Assembly (NCBI GenBank): GCA_004293165.1 | Contig: RDYL01000006.1 | Location: 62,001 to 126,000 of the forward strand | DNA from: Flavobacteriia bacterium | Lineage (GTDB): Bacteria; Bacteroidota; Bacteroidia; Flavobacteriales; Flavobacteriaceae | DNA: 64,000 nucleotides | Reading direction: 5' to 3' | Part shown: piece by piece, positions 55,815 through 63,988 of the stretch | Position numbering within the stretch: position 1 is the first letter of the stretch | How the letters are laid out: every line of letters starts with the position of its first letter | The notes under the pieces: model-generated | Seen by the model: the letters and a program-made list of their open reading frames with translations, nothing else | Told to the model about the DNA's origin: nothing | Databases searched by the model: none | Program-made: the position numbers and the translations under genes

Positions 55815-56345
55815 TTACTCAGATAATTGGTATACGTCTTTTAAATTTCTTCCTAAACCATCATAGTCCAAACCATATCCTACAATAAATTTGTTTGGAA
55901 TTCGAATCCCTACATAATCTAATTTGATGTCTTTTTTATAAGCTTCTGGCTTTAAAAATAAAGTTGCAATTTTAAAATGTTTCACGTTGTGTTGTTTTAA
56001 AATTGCTTTTAATTCTTCAATCGTATTTCCTGTATCTACAATATCTTCCACAATAACTACAGAACGACCTTCAAGATTTTGGTTTACTCCTATTAATTGT
56101 TTCACTTCGTTTGTAGTTTGCGTTCCTTCATACGAAGCCATTTTTACGAATGAAACTTCGCAATTGTAAATGTATTTTTTTAGCAAATCGGCCACAACCA
56201 TAAAAGAGCCATTCAAAACTCCAATAAAAACAGGCACATCATCGCAAAAATCGTCTTCAATTTGTTTAGCCATGTTTTCTATGGCGAAGTTAATTTCTTC
56301 TCCTGAAATAAAAACTTCAAATTTTTTATCGTGTAGTTGTATCAC
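55815..56345 (-). CDS. hpt: Hypoxanthine phosphoribosyltransferase
   Basis: A 176-residue purine-salvage enzyme. The PRPP-binding motif is VVIVEDIVDTGNTIEEL. The flexible loop SFVKMASYEGTQTTNEVKQL and the purine-specificity segment PNKFIVGYGLDYDGLGRNL are both present. It precedes adk on the same strand and is divergent from the HEAT-like gene. Confidence 0.95.
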   Translation of the reverse strand: MIQLHDKKFEVFISGEEINFAIENMAKQIEDDFCDDVPVFIGVLNGSFMVVADLLKKYIYNCEVSFVKMASYEGTQTTNEVKQLIGVNQNLEGRSVVIVEDIVDTGNTIEELKAILKQHNVKHFKIATLFLKPEAYKKDIKLDYVGIRIPNKFIVGYGLDYDGLGRNLKDVYQLSE

Positions 56346-56441
56346 TTTGGTTAGATTTAGAAATAAACAACAAATTTAAGAAAGTCAAACGAATAGCTGT
56401 AAAGTATTTTTTTTTTTTTGCAAATTTGATATATTTACCAA

Positions 56442-56990
56442 ATGAAAACTGATTTAGTAAATAAGATTAATCAAAGTACTGCTCACCGAAAAAGTCGCGT
56501 TTATTTAAGTAATTACATAATTCGCCACGAAGAATTACTAAACGAATTCATATCAATTGCATTTGACATACAAAATGAAAATCACGTAAAAGCATTTTGG
56601 AGCTTAGAATTCGTTTGCGAAAAAAAATTAAAACTATTCACTCCCTATCTTGATTCATTTTGCGAGGTATTACCTAAAATAAAAGACGATTCTGCTGTTA
56701 GACCCGCTACTAAAATTTGTATGTTTCTGGCAAAAAGCAATCATCGAAAAAATGGCATTTCATTATCGCAAGGACAAGAACACCATTTTATAGAAGCACT
56801 TATTGACCGCTTGATTCAAGACGAAAAAGTAGCATCAAAAGTATATGCTATGAAAGCACTTTTTGTATTAGGAAAGAAATACGATTGGGTTCACGAAGAA
56901 TTAAAAACCATCATCGAACAAGATTATTCGAATCATACCGCGGCTTACCAAGCGGCCACTCGAAATCTTTTGAAAAAACTCAACAAATAA
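56442..56990 (+). CDS. HEAT-repeat-like hypothetical protein
   Basis: A 182-residue soluble all-helical protein with pairs of helices (ENHVKAFWSLEFVCEKKLKL, VASKVYAMKALFVLGKKYDW) like HEAT or Armadillo repeats. No catalytic motif or export signal is seen. Similar flavobacterial proteins are sometimes labelled adenylosuccinate lyase, perhaps from gene context near purine genes, but the lyase signature is absent. The next gene downstream is purK, 70 bases away. Confidence 0.7.
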   Translation: MKTDLVNKINQSTAHRKSRVYLSNYIIRHEELLNEFISIAFDIQNENHVKAFWSLEFVCEKKLKLFTPYLDSFCEVLPKIKDDSAVRPATKICMFLAKSNHRKNGISLSQGQEHHFIEALIDRLIQDEKVASKVYAMKALFVLGKKYDWVHEELKTIIEQDYSNHTAAYQAATRNLLKKLNK

Positions 56991-56992
56991 CA

Positions 56993-57026
56993 AATTGTTA
57001 ATTATCAATTGTTAATTATCAATTGT
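56993..57026. repeat. 14-bp tandem repeat at the purK promoter
   Basis: AATTGTTAATTATC occurs twice in tandem and is followed by AATTG. The array overlaps the -33 region of the purK promoter. Confidence 0.7.
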
Positions 57027-57039
57027 CTGAGTATCTTTG
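57009..57039 (+). promoter_or_regulatory. Promoter of purK-purE
   Basis: TTG (57009-57011), 20 bases, then TATCTTTG (57032-57039), which fits the Bacteroidota consensus. The predicted leader before the ATG at 57061 is about 15 bases. Confidence 0.68.
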
Positions 57040-57060
57040 CGACACAAACAACAACACACA

Positions 57061-58224
57061 ATGAATTATTTTTCTTCTGATTTTAAATTAGGAATTTTAG
57101 GAGGAGGTCAATTAGGAAAAATGCTTTTGACCGAAACACGAAAATTCGATATTCAAACTTTAGTTTTAGAACCAAGCGAAGAAGCTCCAGCAAGATACAG
57201 TTGCAACGGATTTTACAAAGGCAGTTTAATGGATTTTGATACGGTTTGCCAATTTGGCAAAATGGTCAATTTACTTACTATCGAAATTGAGAATGTAAAT
57301 TTAGATGCTTTAGATCAATTGGAAGAAGAAGGGTTACCGATTTACCCTTCGCCAAAAACCTTACGTTTGATTCAAAACAAAGGAAAACAAAAAGATTATT
57401 ACGTTTCAAACGATATTCCTACTTCGCCACACCAACGCTTTGTTGATTTAAACGACTTAAGAAATGCCTTAGCAAAAGACGAATTAGAATTTCCATTTGT
57501 GTGGAAATGTGCGCAATTTGGCTATGATGGAAATGGCGTTAAAATTTGTCGTTCTGCATTAGACTTGGTGAAATTACCCGATGTAGAATGCATTGCTGAA
57601 GAAATGGTTCTGTTCAAAAATGAATTAGCAGTAATTGTAGCACGTTCTGTTTCAGGTGAAGTTAAAACCTATCCCGTAGTAGAAATGGAATTCCATCCTG
57701 AAGCGAATCAAGTAGAATATGTAATTTGTCCTGCTCGAATTGATGAAAAAGTAGCGCAAAAAGCTACAGACATTGCTTTAAAAGTTTCGGAAGCTTTTAA
57801 TCATGTTGGTTTGTTAGCTGTAGAAATGTTCCAAACAGCAGACGATGAAATTTTGGTAAACGAAGTCGCTCCTCGCCCACATAATTCTGGACATTATTCG
57901 ATTGAAGCGAGTTATACTTCGCAATTCGAAAATCATTTACGTGCTATTTTAAACTTACCTTTAGGAAACACCGATAGCAAAGTTGCCGGAATTATGGTAA
58001 ATTTGGTAGGTGAAGAAGGGTATTCTGGACAAGTAGTTTACGAAAACATAGAAAAAATCATGGCAATTGATGGTGTAACACCACATATTTACGGAAAAAG
58101 AGAAACAAGACCTTTCCGAAAAATGGGACACGTTACCATTGTAAATGAAAATATGACGGCAGCAAGAAAAATTGCAGAGGAAGTGAAGAATTCTATAAGA
58201 GTAATCAGTGTTAAGTCACAGTAA
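57061..58224 (+). CDS. purK: N5-carboxyaminoimidazole ribonucleotide synthase
   Basis: A 387-residue ATP-grasp enzyme that carboxylates AIR in purine synthesis. It begins MNYFSSDFKLGILGGGQLGK; an upstream in-frame non-ATG start is less likely because the promoter's -7 box overlaps it. Family elements are LTIEIENVNLDALDQLEEEG, KCAQFGYDGNGVKI, and EVAPRPHNSGHYSIEA near the active site. It is followed by purE 66 bases later. Confidence 0.95.
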   Translation: MNYFSSDFKLGILGGGQLGKMLLTETRKFDIQTLVLEPSEEAPARYSCNGFYKGSLMDFDTVCQFGKMVNLLTIEIENVNLDALDQLEEEGLPIYPSPKTLRLIQNKGKQKDYYVSNDIPTSPHQRFVDLNDLRNALAKDELEFPFVWKCAQFGYDGNGVKICRSALDLVKLPDVECIAEEMVLFKNELAVIVARSVSGEVKTYPVVEMEFHPEANQVEYVICPARIDEKVAQKATDIALKVSEAFNHVGLLAVEMFQTADDEILVNEVAPRPHNSGHYSIEASYTSQFENHLRAILNLPLGNTDSKVAGIMVNLVGEEGYSGQVVYENIEKIMAIDGVTPHIYGKRETRPFRKMGHVTIVNENMTAARKIAEEVKNSIRVISVKSQ

Positions 58225-58257
58225 TCAGTCGAAGTTGGTAGTTTTGAAAACTAAATA

Positions 58258-58282
58258 AACTTGAAACCTTAAACTTGAAACA
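58258..58282. repeat. Tandem AAACTTGAAAC words before purE
   Basis: AAACTTGAAAC appears twice with four bases between, the same word as in the gap at 5504-5556. It lies 8 bases upstream of the purE start. Confidence 0.55.
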
Positions 58283-58290
58283 AAAAACAA

Positions 58291-58773
58291 ATGAGCAAAG
58301 TAGCAATAATAATGGGAAGCATTTCGGATATGCCAGTAATGCAAGAAGCCATCGACATATTAAAAGGATTTGATATCGAAACCGAAGTAGATATTGTTTC
58401 AGCACACAGAACACCTGAAAAATTATTTGATTTCAGTAAAAACGCACACGAAAGAGGTATTTCAGTAATTATTGCTGGTGCTGGTGGCGCGGCTCATTTA
58501 CCTGGAATGGTTGCTTCTATGTCGCCGCTTCCAGTAATTGGTGTTCCTGTAAAATCTAGCAATTCTATTGATGGATGGGATTCGGTTTTATCGATTTTGC
58601 AAATGCCTGGAGGTGTTCCTGTGGCAACAGTAGCGTTAAACGGAGCAAAAAATGCTGGAATCTTAGCCGCACAAATTATCGGAAGTTCTGATAAATGTGT
58701 TTTAGATAAAATCATCGCCTACAAAGAAGGTTTGAAACAAGCGGTTTTAAAAGCCTCGGAAGGATTGAAATAA
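58291..58773 (+). CDS. purE: N5-carboxyaminoimidazole ribonucleotide mutase
   Basis: A 160-residue class I PurE. The typical segments are AIIMGSISDMPVMQEAIDIL, SAHRTPEKLFDF, the GAGGAAHLPGMVAS active-site loop, and PVKSSNSIDGWDSVLSILQM. It follows purK and is ended by a strong terminator. Confidence 0.97.
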   Translation: MSKVAIIMGSISDMPVMQEAIDILKGFDIETEVDIVSAHRTPEKLFDFSKNAHERGISVIIAGAGGAAHLPGMVASMSPLPVIGVPVKSSNSIDGWDSVLSILQMPGGVPVATVALNGAKNAGILAAQIIGSSDKCVLDKIIAYKEGLKQAVLKASEGLK

Positions 58774-58777
58774 ATAG

Positions 58778-58808
58778 AAAATCCCGAGTTATTGCTAACT
58801 CGGGATTT
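58778..58808 (+). terminator. Terminator after purE
   Basis: AAATCCCGAGTTA / TAACTCGGGATTT, a 13-bp perfect stem around a five-base loop. It has only a short T-run. Confidence 0.8.
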
Positions 58809-58930
58809 CTAATCACAATTAAGTGACAACTATAAAAAAATTCTACTCTCTCTCTGTTTGGGACAAAAAGGATGTTTCGACATCATTTCATCGACAAAAT
58901 TATACACTTTATCGATAAAAACAAATTTTT

Positions 58931-60955
58931 ATGCAACTTTTTTTAAAAAAATTTACAACAAAGCACAATACAGCACCTTTCGGTAAGATAATTCTTTCAG
59001 AGTACAAAGAATCTTTTGAAAAAACTATCGAACTAGCTCGTACTGAAATTGATAATATTGTCAACAACCCTGAAAAACCTACTTTTTCAAACACAATTGA
59101 AGCATTAGATTATTCAGGAGAGCAATTAGATCGATTGTCTTCTATATTCTTTAATTTGAATTCGGCTGAAACTTGCGATGAAATGCAAAAAATCGCACAA
59201 GAAGTTTCGCCATTACTAACAGCCTTTAGTAACGATATCGCATTGAATGAAGAGTTGTTCAAAAGAGTAAAAGCCGTTTATGATCAAAAAGATACATTGA
59301 CATTAACGACTGAACAAGCTACATTATTAGACAAAAAATTCAAAGGATTTTCTAGAAATGGAGCGTTGCTTAATGAAGAAGACAAATTAAAATTACGCGA
59401 AATTGATACCGAATTAGCCAAAGTCAAACTGACTTTCGGTGAAAATGTTTTGGCGGAAACCAATAATTATCAATTACATATTACCAATGAAGCCGATTTA
59501 AAAGGTTTGCCTGATGGCGCTAAAGAAATGGCGGCGAGTTTGGCAAAATCGAAAAATTTGGAAGGTTGGGTTTTTACTTTAGATTTTCCAAGTTATTTGC
59601 CTTTTGTAACGTATGTTGAAAATCGTGAATTACGAAAAGAAATCGCTATTGCTGCTGGAAAAAAATCGTTTCAAAATAACGAACTCGACAATCAAGAAAA
59701 TGTAAAACGAATTGTTGAATTGCGTCATAAACGCGCAAACTTGTTAGGTTATGAATCGCATTCGCATTTTGTTTTGGAAGAACGAATGGCGCAAAATCCA
59801 GAAAAAGTACAATCGTTTTTGAATGATTTATTAGAAAAAGCAAAACCAGCAGCTCATAAAGAATTTGCAGAATTAACTGCTTTCGCAAAAGAATTAGACG
59901 GAATTGACCAATTAGAAAAATGGGATGGCGCCTATTATTCTGAAAAATTGAAACAAAAATTATTCAGTTTGGATGATGAATTATTGAAACCGTATTTCAA
60001 ATTGGAAAATGTATTGAACGGAGCGTTCACGATTGCTGAAAAGTTATTCGGAATCACTTTCAAAGAAGTTTTTGATATTGATAAGTATCATGAAGACGTG
60101 CAAACTTTTGAAGTGTTGGATTTCGAAGGACAATTAGTGGCTGTTTTCTATTCAGATTTCTTTCCGAGAAAAGGAAAACGAAACGGCGCTTGGATGACAT
60201 CCTACAAACCACAATATATTAAAGACGGAATCAACGAACGACCACATGTTTCTATCGTTTGTAATTTCACACCACCAACCGAAACAAAACCTTCTTTATT
60301 AACTTTTAACGAAGTAACGACATTGTTTCACGAATTTGGGCACGCTTTACACGGTATGTTAGCGAATACAACTTATCCAAGCTTATCAGGAACTTCTGTG
60401 TATTGGGATTTTGTGGAATTACCAAGTCAAGTGATGGAAAACTGGTGTTACGAACCAGAAGCGTTAGCTTTGTTTGCCAAACATTATGAAACAGGCGAAA
60501 TCATTCCGCAACAATATGTAGAAAAAATCAAAGAAAGCGCGAGTTTCTTAGAAGGAATGGCAACGTTACGCCAATTAAGTTTCGGGATTTTAGATATGAC
60601 GTATCATGGAAAATCGCAAACTATTGACGATGTAAAAGTCTTTGAAAAACAAGCTATGGCAGGCACAAGTTTATATCCAGATGTAGCCGAAAATTGCATG
60701 AGTACGTCGTTTTCACATATTTTTCAAGGGGGTTATTCTTCGGGATATTACAGCTACAAATGGGCGGAAGTTTTAGATGCTGATGCGTTTGCATATTTCC
60801 AAGAAAAAGGCATTTTCAATAAAGAAGTTGCTACTAAATTCAAAGACAACGTGCTTTCAAAAGGCGGTACCGAATTACCAATGGAATTGTATAAAAAATT
60901 CAGAGGTCAGGAACCAAAAGTGGAGGCTTTGTTGAAAAGGGCAGGGCTTTTGTAA
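58931..60955 (+). CDS. M3 family oligopeptidase (Dcp/OpdA-like)
   Basis: A 674-residue zinc metallopeptidase with the motif FHEFGHALHGML (zinc ligands H467 and H471) and the third ligand expected in PSQVMENWCYEPEAL, about 25 residues downstream. There is no signal peptide at the ATG chosen. The size and wording fit peptidyl-dipeptidase Dcp or oligopeptidase A; the exact specificity cannot be told. It ends at an inverted-repeat element. Confidence 0.93.
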   Translation: MQLFLKKFTTKHNTAPFGKIILSEYKESFEKTIELARTEIDNIVNNPEKPTFSNTIEALDYSGEQLDRLSSIFFNLNSAETCDEMQKIAQEVSPLLTAFSNDIALNEELFKRVKAVYDQKDTLTLTTEQATLLDKKFKGFSRNGALLNEEDKLKLREIDTELAKVKLTFGENVLAETNNYQLHITNEADLKGLPDGAKEMAASLAKSKNLEGWVFTLDFPSYLPFVTYVENRELRKEIAIAAGKKSFQNNELDNQENVKRIVELRHKRANLLGYESHSHFVLEERMAQNPEKVQSFLNDLLEKAKPAAHKEFAELTAFAKELDGIDQLEKWDGAYYSEKLKQKLFSLDDELLKPYFKLENVLNGAFTIAEKLFGITFKEVFDIDKYHEDVQTFEVLDFEGQLVAVFYSDFFPRKGKRNGAWMTSYKPQYIKDGINERPHVSIVCNFTPPTETKPSLLTFNEVTTLFHEFGHALHGMLANTTYPSLSGTSVYWDFVELPSQVMENWCYEPEALALFAKHYETGEIIPQQYVEKIKESASFLEGMATLRQLSFGILDMTYHGKSQTIDDVKVFEKQAMAGTSLYPDVAENCMSTSFSHIFQGGYSSGYYSYKWAEVLDADAFAYFQEKGIFNKEVATKFKDNVLSKGGTELPMELYKKFRGQEPKVEALLKRAGLL

Positions 60956-60961
60956 AACATC

Positions 60962-60994
60962 AAACCTGACAGGTTTTCGAAACCTGTCAGGTTT
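60962..60994. repeat. 15-3-15 palindrome (AAACCTGACAGGTTT type), copy 1
   Basis: AAACCTGACAGGTTT, TCG, AAACCTGTCAGGTTT. The arms are perfectly complementary, and each arm is itself symmetric around its central base. It lies between convergent genes and probably acts as a terminator too. A second copy is at 63956-63988. Confidence 0.85.
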
Positions 60995-60996
60995 AA

Positions 60997-62112
60997 TCAC
61001 TTCAAAAACTCTCTAAAATTATCCTTATTCACCACCAAAAAACTTGGGTTATACGCATCCGAAAAAGATTTTGGTAATTTCGCTTTTTTTGTAGTTGCCC
61101 ATTTGAATTCAAAAGCACTTACTTTATCTGCATTGATTTCGATATAATCAATCTCTTGTTGGGTTGTAGTTCTCCAAAAATAAGGTTTTGCTATACTTTG
61201 TGTGTAAGACAATTGTTTCATTCGTTCGGAAACCAAAAAATTTTCCCACAATGCACCTTTATCTTGTCTGAATTCTAAAGCATTGAAATTACCAATTAGC
61301 ATATTGAGCACACCATTATCATAAAAGTATATTTTTTTATTTGCTTTTATTTCGTTTCGAATATTCTTTGAAAAACTTGTCAAACGGAAAATCACAAAGC
61401 TTTTTTCCAACAGATCAATGTAATTATTTACAGTGTTTTTATCAACTCCAACCAACTGTGCAATTTCGTTATAGCTAACTTCACTCCCCACTTGCATGGC
61501 AAGAGCGCGTAAAATTTTCTCTAAAACATCTGATTTTCTAATACCTGCCAAAGCCAAAATATCTTTGTACAAATAACTCGAAACCAAGTTTTTCAAGATT
61601 TCGTATTCAGCACCCAAATTATTGATAACATCGGGATACATTCCGTACAATAATCGAATCTCAAGTTGTTGTTGGGCTGTCATATAACCCACACTATTTT
61701 CAAATTCCTTCCATGAAACGGGAAACATATGAAACTCAAATTTTCTACCTGTTAATGGCTCTTGCGTAACATTATTAATATCTAAAGAAGAAGATCCACT
61801 AACAATAACTTGCACATCTTTTATTTGATCTACTATAATTTTCAACTTCAGTCCAATATTAGGAATGCGTTGCACCTCATCAATAAAAATATATTTATGA
61901 TTACCAATAATACTTTTCAAAATTTCTGTATTAGCATTAGCTAAAGTTTCGGTTACAGTATTGTCATCCCCATCCAAAAACAAATACTCTTTATCTTTTA
62001 AAATGGAATTAATTAAAGTTGTTTTTCCTACTTGTCTTGGACCAATTAACACAATAACTTTTCCTTTGTGTAATTTTGCCTCCAAATTAGCTGCTAAATA
62101 TCTAAAAATCAT
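60997..62112 (-). CDS. ATP-binding protein of the AAA_14/DUF4143 family
   Basis: A 371-residue protein. Residues 1-160 are an AAA ATPase with Walker A GPRQVGKTT (24-32) and Walker B KYIFIDEVQ. A winged-helix region follows (VSYNEIAQLVGVDKNTVNNY). The C-terminal DUF4143 part carries TTTQQEIDYIEI and VSAFEFKW, a PD-(D/E)XK-like pattern. Such proteins are common in many copies in Bacteroidota; their role is unknown. Repeated promoter-like units lie upstream (62128-62232). Confidence 0.88.
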   Translation of the reverse strand: MIFRYLAANLEAKLHKGKVIVLIGPRQVGKTTLINSILKDKEYLFLDGDDNTVTETLANANTEILKSIIGNHKYIFIDEVQRIPNIGLKLKIIVDQIKDVQVIVSGSSSLDINNVTQEPLTGRKFEFHMFPVSWKEFENSVGYMTAQQQLEIRLLYGMYPDVINNLGAEYEILKNLVSSYLYKDILALAGIRKSDVLEKILRALAMQVGSEVSYNEIAQLVGVDKNTVNNYIDLLEKSFVIFRLTSFSKNIRNEIKANKKIYFYDNGVLNMLIGNFNALEFRQDKGALWENFLVSERMKQLSYTQSIAKPYFWRTTTQQEIDYIEINADKVSAFEFKWATTKKAKLPKSFSDAYNPSFLVVNKDNFREFLK

Positions 62113-62127
62113 ACCTTAAATTTTAAA

Positions 62128-62159
62128 CAAATTTATATGTTTTATTTCTATTCACCAAA
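62128..62159 (-). promoter_or_regulatory. Promoter of the DUF4143 ATPase gene
   Basis: On the minus strand TTTG (62156-62159), 20 bases after its TTG, then TAAATTTG (62128-62135), 16 bases before the ATG. The -33 box lies inside the first of the 33-bp repeats, so a protein bound there would block it. Confidence 0.6.
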
Positions 62160-62232
62160 TTTATATATTTTTCGGTGATTATATTCACCAAATTTATATA
62201 TTTTTCGGTGATTATATTCACCAATATTATAC
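62151..62232. repeat. 33-bp tandem repeat with TCACC/GGTGA arms
   Basis: Two exact 33-base copies (62151-62183 and 62184-62216) and a partial third from 62217. Each starts TTCACCAAATTTATATATTT and ends with CGGTGATTATA; TCACC and GGTGA are inverted arms. On the minus strand each copy includes TATAAATTTG, a -7-like box. Confidence 0.85.
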
Positions 62233-62266
62233 TTTTTACAATCAAAAAAATAAACTTTCATTTTTT

Positions 62267-62298
62267 TTTGAAACTTTAAAAACTTTGTTGTACATTTG
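62267..62298 (+). promoter_or_regulatory. Promoter of the GbsR-type regulator, leaderless
   Basis: TTTG (62267-62270), 20 bases, then TACATTTG (62291-62298), the consensus layout. The ATG at 62303 lies only four bases beyond the -7 box, so the mRNA should start at or next to its own start codon. Confidence 0.65.
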
Positions 62299-62302
62299 TC
62301 TC

Positions 62303-62806
62303 ATGGAATTCAAAGAAGCAAAAAATAAATTCGTACAAACTTGGGGAGCCTTAGGTTCTCAATGGGGTATTAATAAAACCATGGCACAGATTCATGCGTT
62401 GTTGATGGTTTCGCACGAACCTGTTTCTATGGAAGACATTATGGAAGAGTTACAAATTTCGCGCGGTAATGCATCCATGAATCTAAGAGCTTTAATGGAT
62501 TGGGGCATCGTGTACAAAGAATACAAAGCAGGCGAAAGACGTGAATTTTTCACAGCCGAAAAAGATTTAGACGAATTAGCGGTAAAAATTTCGAGAGAAC
62601 GAAGCAAACGTGAAATAAAACCAGCCTTGAAAGTTTTGAAAGAAGTTTCTTCTATAAAATCAGACAACACAGAAGCAGAAAAACATTTCGTCGATCAAAC
62701 AACAAAATTGTACGACTTCGTTCTAAAAGCGGATAACGTTTTAGATAAAATTACAGAATATAAAGACAATTGGTTGGCAAAATTGGTTGTTAAAATCATG
62801 AAATAA
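62303..62806 (+). CDS. GbsR/MarR-family transcriptional regulator
   Basis: A 168... residue-class (about 167) DNA-binding protein with a winged helix-turn-helix (MEDIMEELQISRGNASMNLR, then WGIVYKEYKAGERREFF). It opens with MEFKEAKNKFVQTWGALGSQ, the typical N-terminal helix of the GbsR group. The ATG at 62303 is preferred to an upstream non-ATG start, because a consensus promoter overlaps the latter. It may control the three membrane-protein genes behind it. Confidence 0.87.
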   Translation: MEFKEAKNKFVQTWGALGSQWGINKTMAQIHALLMVSHEPVSMEDIMEELQISRGNASMNLRALMDWGIVYKEYKAGERREFFTAEKDLDELAVKISRERSKREIKPALKVLKEVSSIKSDNTEAEKHFVDQTTKLYDFVLKADNVLDKITEYKDNWLAKLVVKIMK

Positions 62807-62862
62807 CCCTTTTTTTAATTAAAACTTTCAATTATTTCTGAAAGTTTAAAATAATAGATACT

Positions 62863-63210
62863 ATGAAAATTATAAAATTCTTAAACACAATTGCGATTGC
62901 ACTACCAATAATCTTATTATTAATTGGAATTGGTATTAATGATTCAGCAGGAAACTATATTTCATACGCTTTGTATTGTACAATGATTACAGGAGCAATA
63001 CAATTACTATTAGGATTAATTATCTTAATAAAAGAACCTCGCAACAAATATATCATTTTGTACTTTTTAGTTGTAATCGCATTTTTCTCATTATGGTATA
63101 TAAATGTAAAAATCATCTACTCGGATTTATTAACTTTCACATTATTCCCAATACCTCTGATTCTAGCAATATATCTTTCAATTTTAATATATAAAAAAGA
63201 AAAACTATGA
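62863..63210 (+). CDS. Small hydrophobic membrane protein
   Basis: A 115-residue protein with four hydrophobic segments (about residues 6-26, 33-55, 61-80 and 88-109) and almost no soluble part. I do not recognise a family. Its stop overlaps the start of the next gene by four bases (ATGA), so the two are translated together. It is 56 bases after the regulator gene. Confidence 0.68.
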   Translation: MKIIKFLNTIAIALPIILLLIGIGINDSAGNYISYALYCTMITGAIQLLLGLIILIKEPRNKYIILYFLVVIAFFSLWYINVKIIYSDLLTFTLFPIPLILAIYLSILIYKKEKL

Positions 63211-63551
63211 ACCTCAACATCATCGCCTACCTAATCTATTTTAGCATTACAGCCATCATCATTGTCAAAGTTGGAAAAGTCTGTTATCAAAATGGAAACA
63301 TTTTCGTTTCGCAATTGATTCCTAATCATCAAGACTTGTGTCACAAAATAAATCAATTGCTTTTGGTGGGATATTATCTGTTAAATATTGGTTATTGTGC
63401 GATGACGATAATTTCTTGGGAACAAATTGAAAACATCACACAACTCATAGAAGTGATTACCTCAAAATCGGCTTTCATTATTATTGCGATTGCCGTTATG
63501 CATTACATCAACATTATATTATTAACGAATTACATCAAAAAATTAATTTAA
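63207..63551 (+). CDS. Small membrane protein, paralogue of the next gene
   Basis: A 114-residue protein with three hydrophobic segments (residues about 3-21, 50-70 and 88-110). The central part (CHKINQLLLVGYYLLNIGYC) resembles the next protein (TNKLFETGFYLLNLGFALMI), which suggests an old tandem duplication. It starts inside the stop of the gene before it. Function unknown. Confidence 0.7.
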   Translation: MNLNIIAYLIYFSITAIIIVKVGKVCYQNGNIFVSQLIPNHQDLCHKINQLLLVGYYLLNIGYCAMTIISWEQIENITQLIEVITSKSAFIIIAIAVMHYINIILLTNYIKKLI

Positions 63552-63562
63552 ACACAATTATT

Positions 63563-63949
63563 ATGGAAACTACAAAAATTTTAATCGGCTATGCAATTTA
63601 TCTTCCAATTGCTTTATTTTTAACCTACTATGTTTCAAAAACACTTTTTAAAAACAGTAAAATTTATATGTTGGATATTTTTAAAGGTCGAGAAGAAATC
63701 GCCAACGCAACCAACAAACTATTCGAAACTGGATTTTATTTATTGAATTTAGGTTTTGCGCTTATGATTTTAGAAATTTATTTATACAAAGACAGTTATC
63801 AAGAACTGATTGAAAAACTGAGTTATAAGATTGGTGGATTTTCAATTTATTTAGGCATCATGTTGTTCTTGAACTTATTTTTCTTCTTTAAAGGAAAACG
63901 AAAAGCTAGTCAAACGCAAACAGAACAAGTAATGGTTGTTAATGGATAA
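63563..63949 (+). CDS. Small membrane protein, paralogue of the previous gene
   Basis: A 128-residue protein with three hydrophobic segments (residues about 5-24, 52-70, 90-108) and a basic, Gln/Thr-rich tail (KGKRKASQTQTEQ). It is alike in layout and central motif to the gene before it. It is probably the last gene of the operon, as a palindromic element follows eight bases beyond its stop. Confidence 0.7.
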   Translation: METTKILIGYAIYLPIALFLTYYVSKTLFKNSKIYMLDIFKGREEIANATNKLFETGFYLLNLGFALMILEIYLYKDSYQELIEKLSYKIGGFSIYLGIMLFLNLFFFFKGKRKASQTQTEQVMVVNG

Positions 63950-63955
63950 ATTCAC

Positions 63956-63988
63956 AATCCTGACAGGTTTTTGAAACCTGTCAGGATT
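63956..63988. repeat. 15-3-15 palindrome (AAACCTGACAGGTTT type), copy 2
   Basis: AATCCTGACAGGTTT, TTG, AAACCTGTCAGGATT: perfectly complementary arms and the same core as 60962-60994. It lies just after the last gene of the window. Confidence 0.85.

Noticed and set aside
56442..56990. Adenylosuccinate lyase
   Set aside because: The protein has only 182 residues, HEAT-like helices and none of the lyase signature; the label would rest on neighbourhood only.
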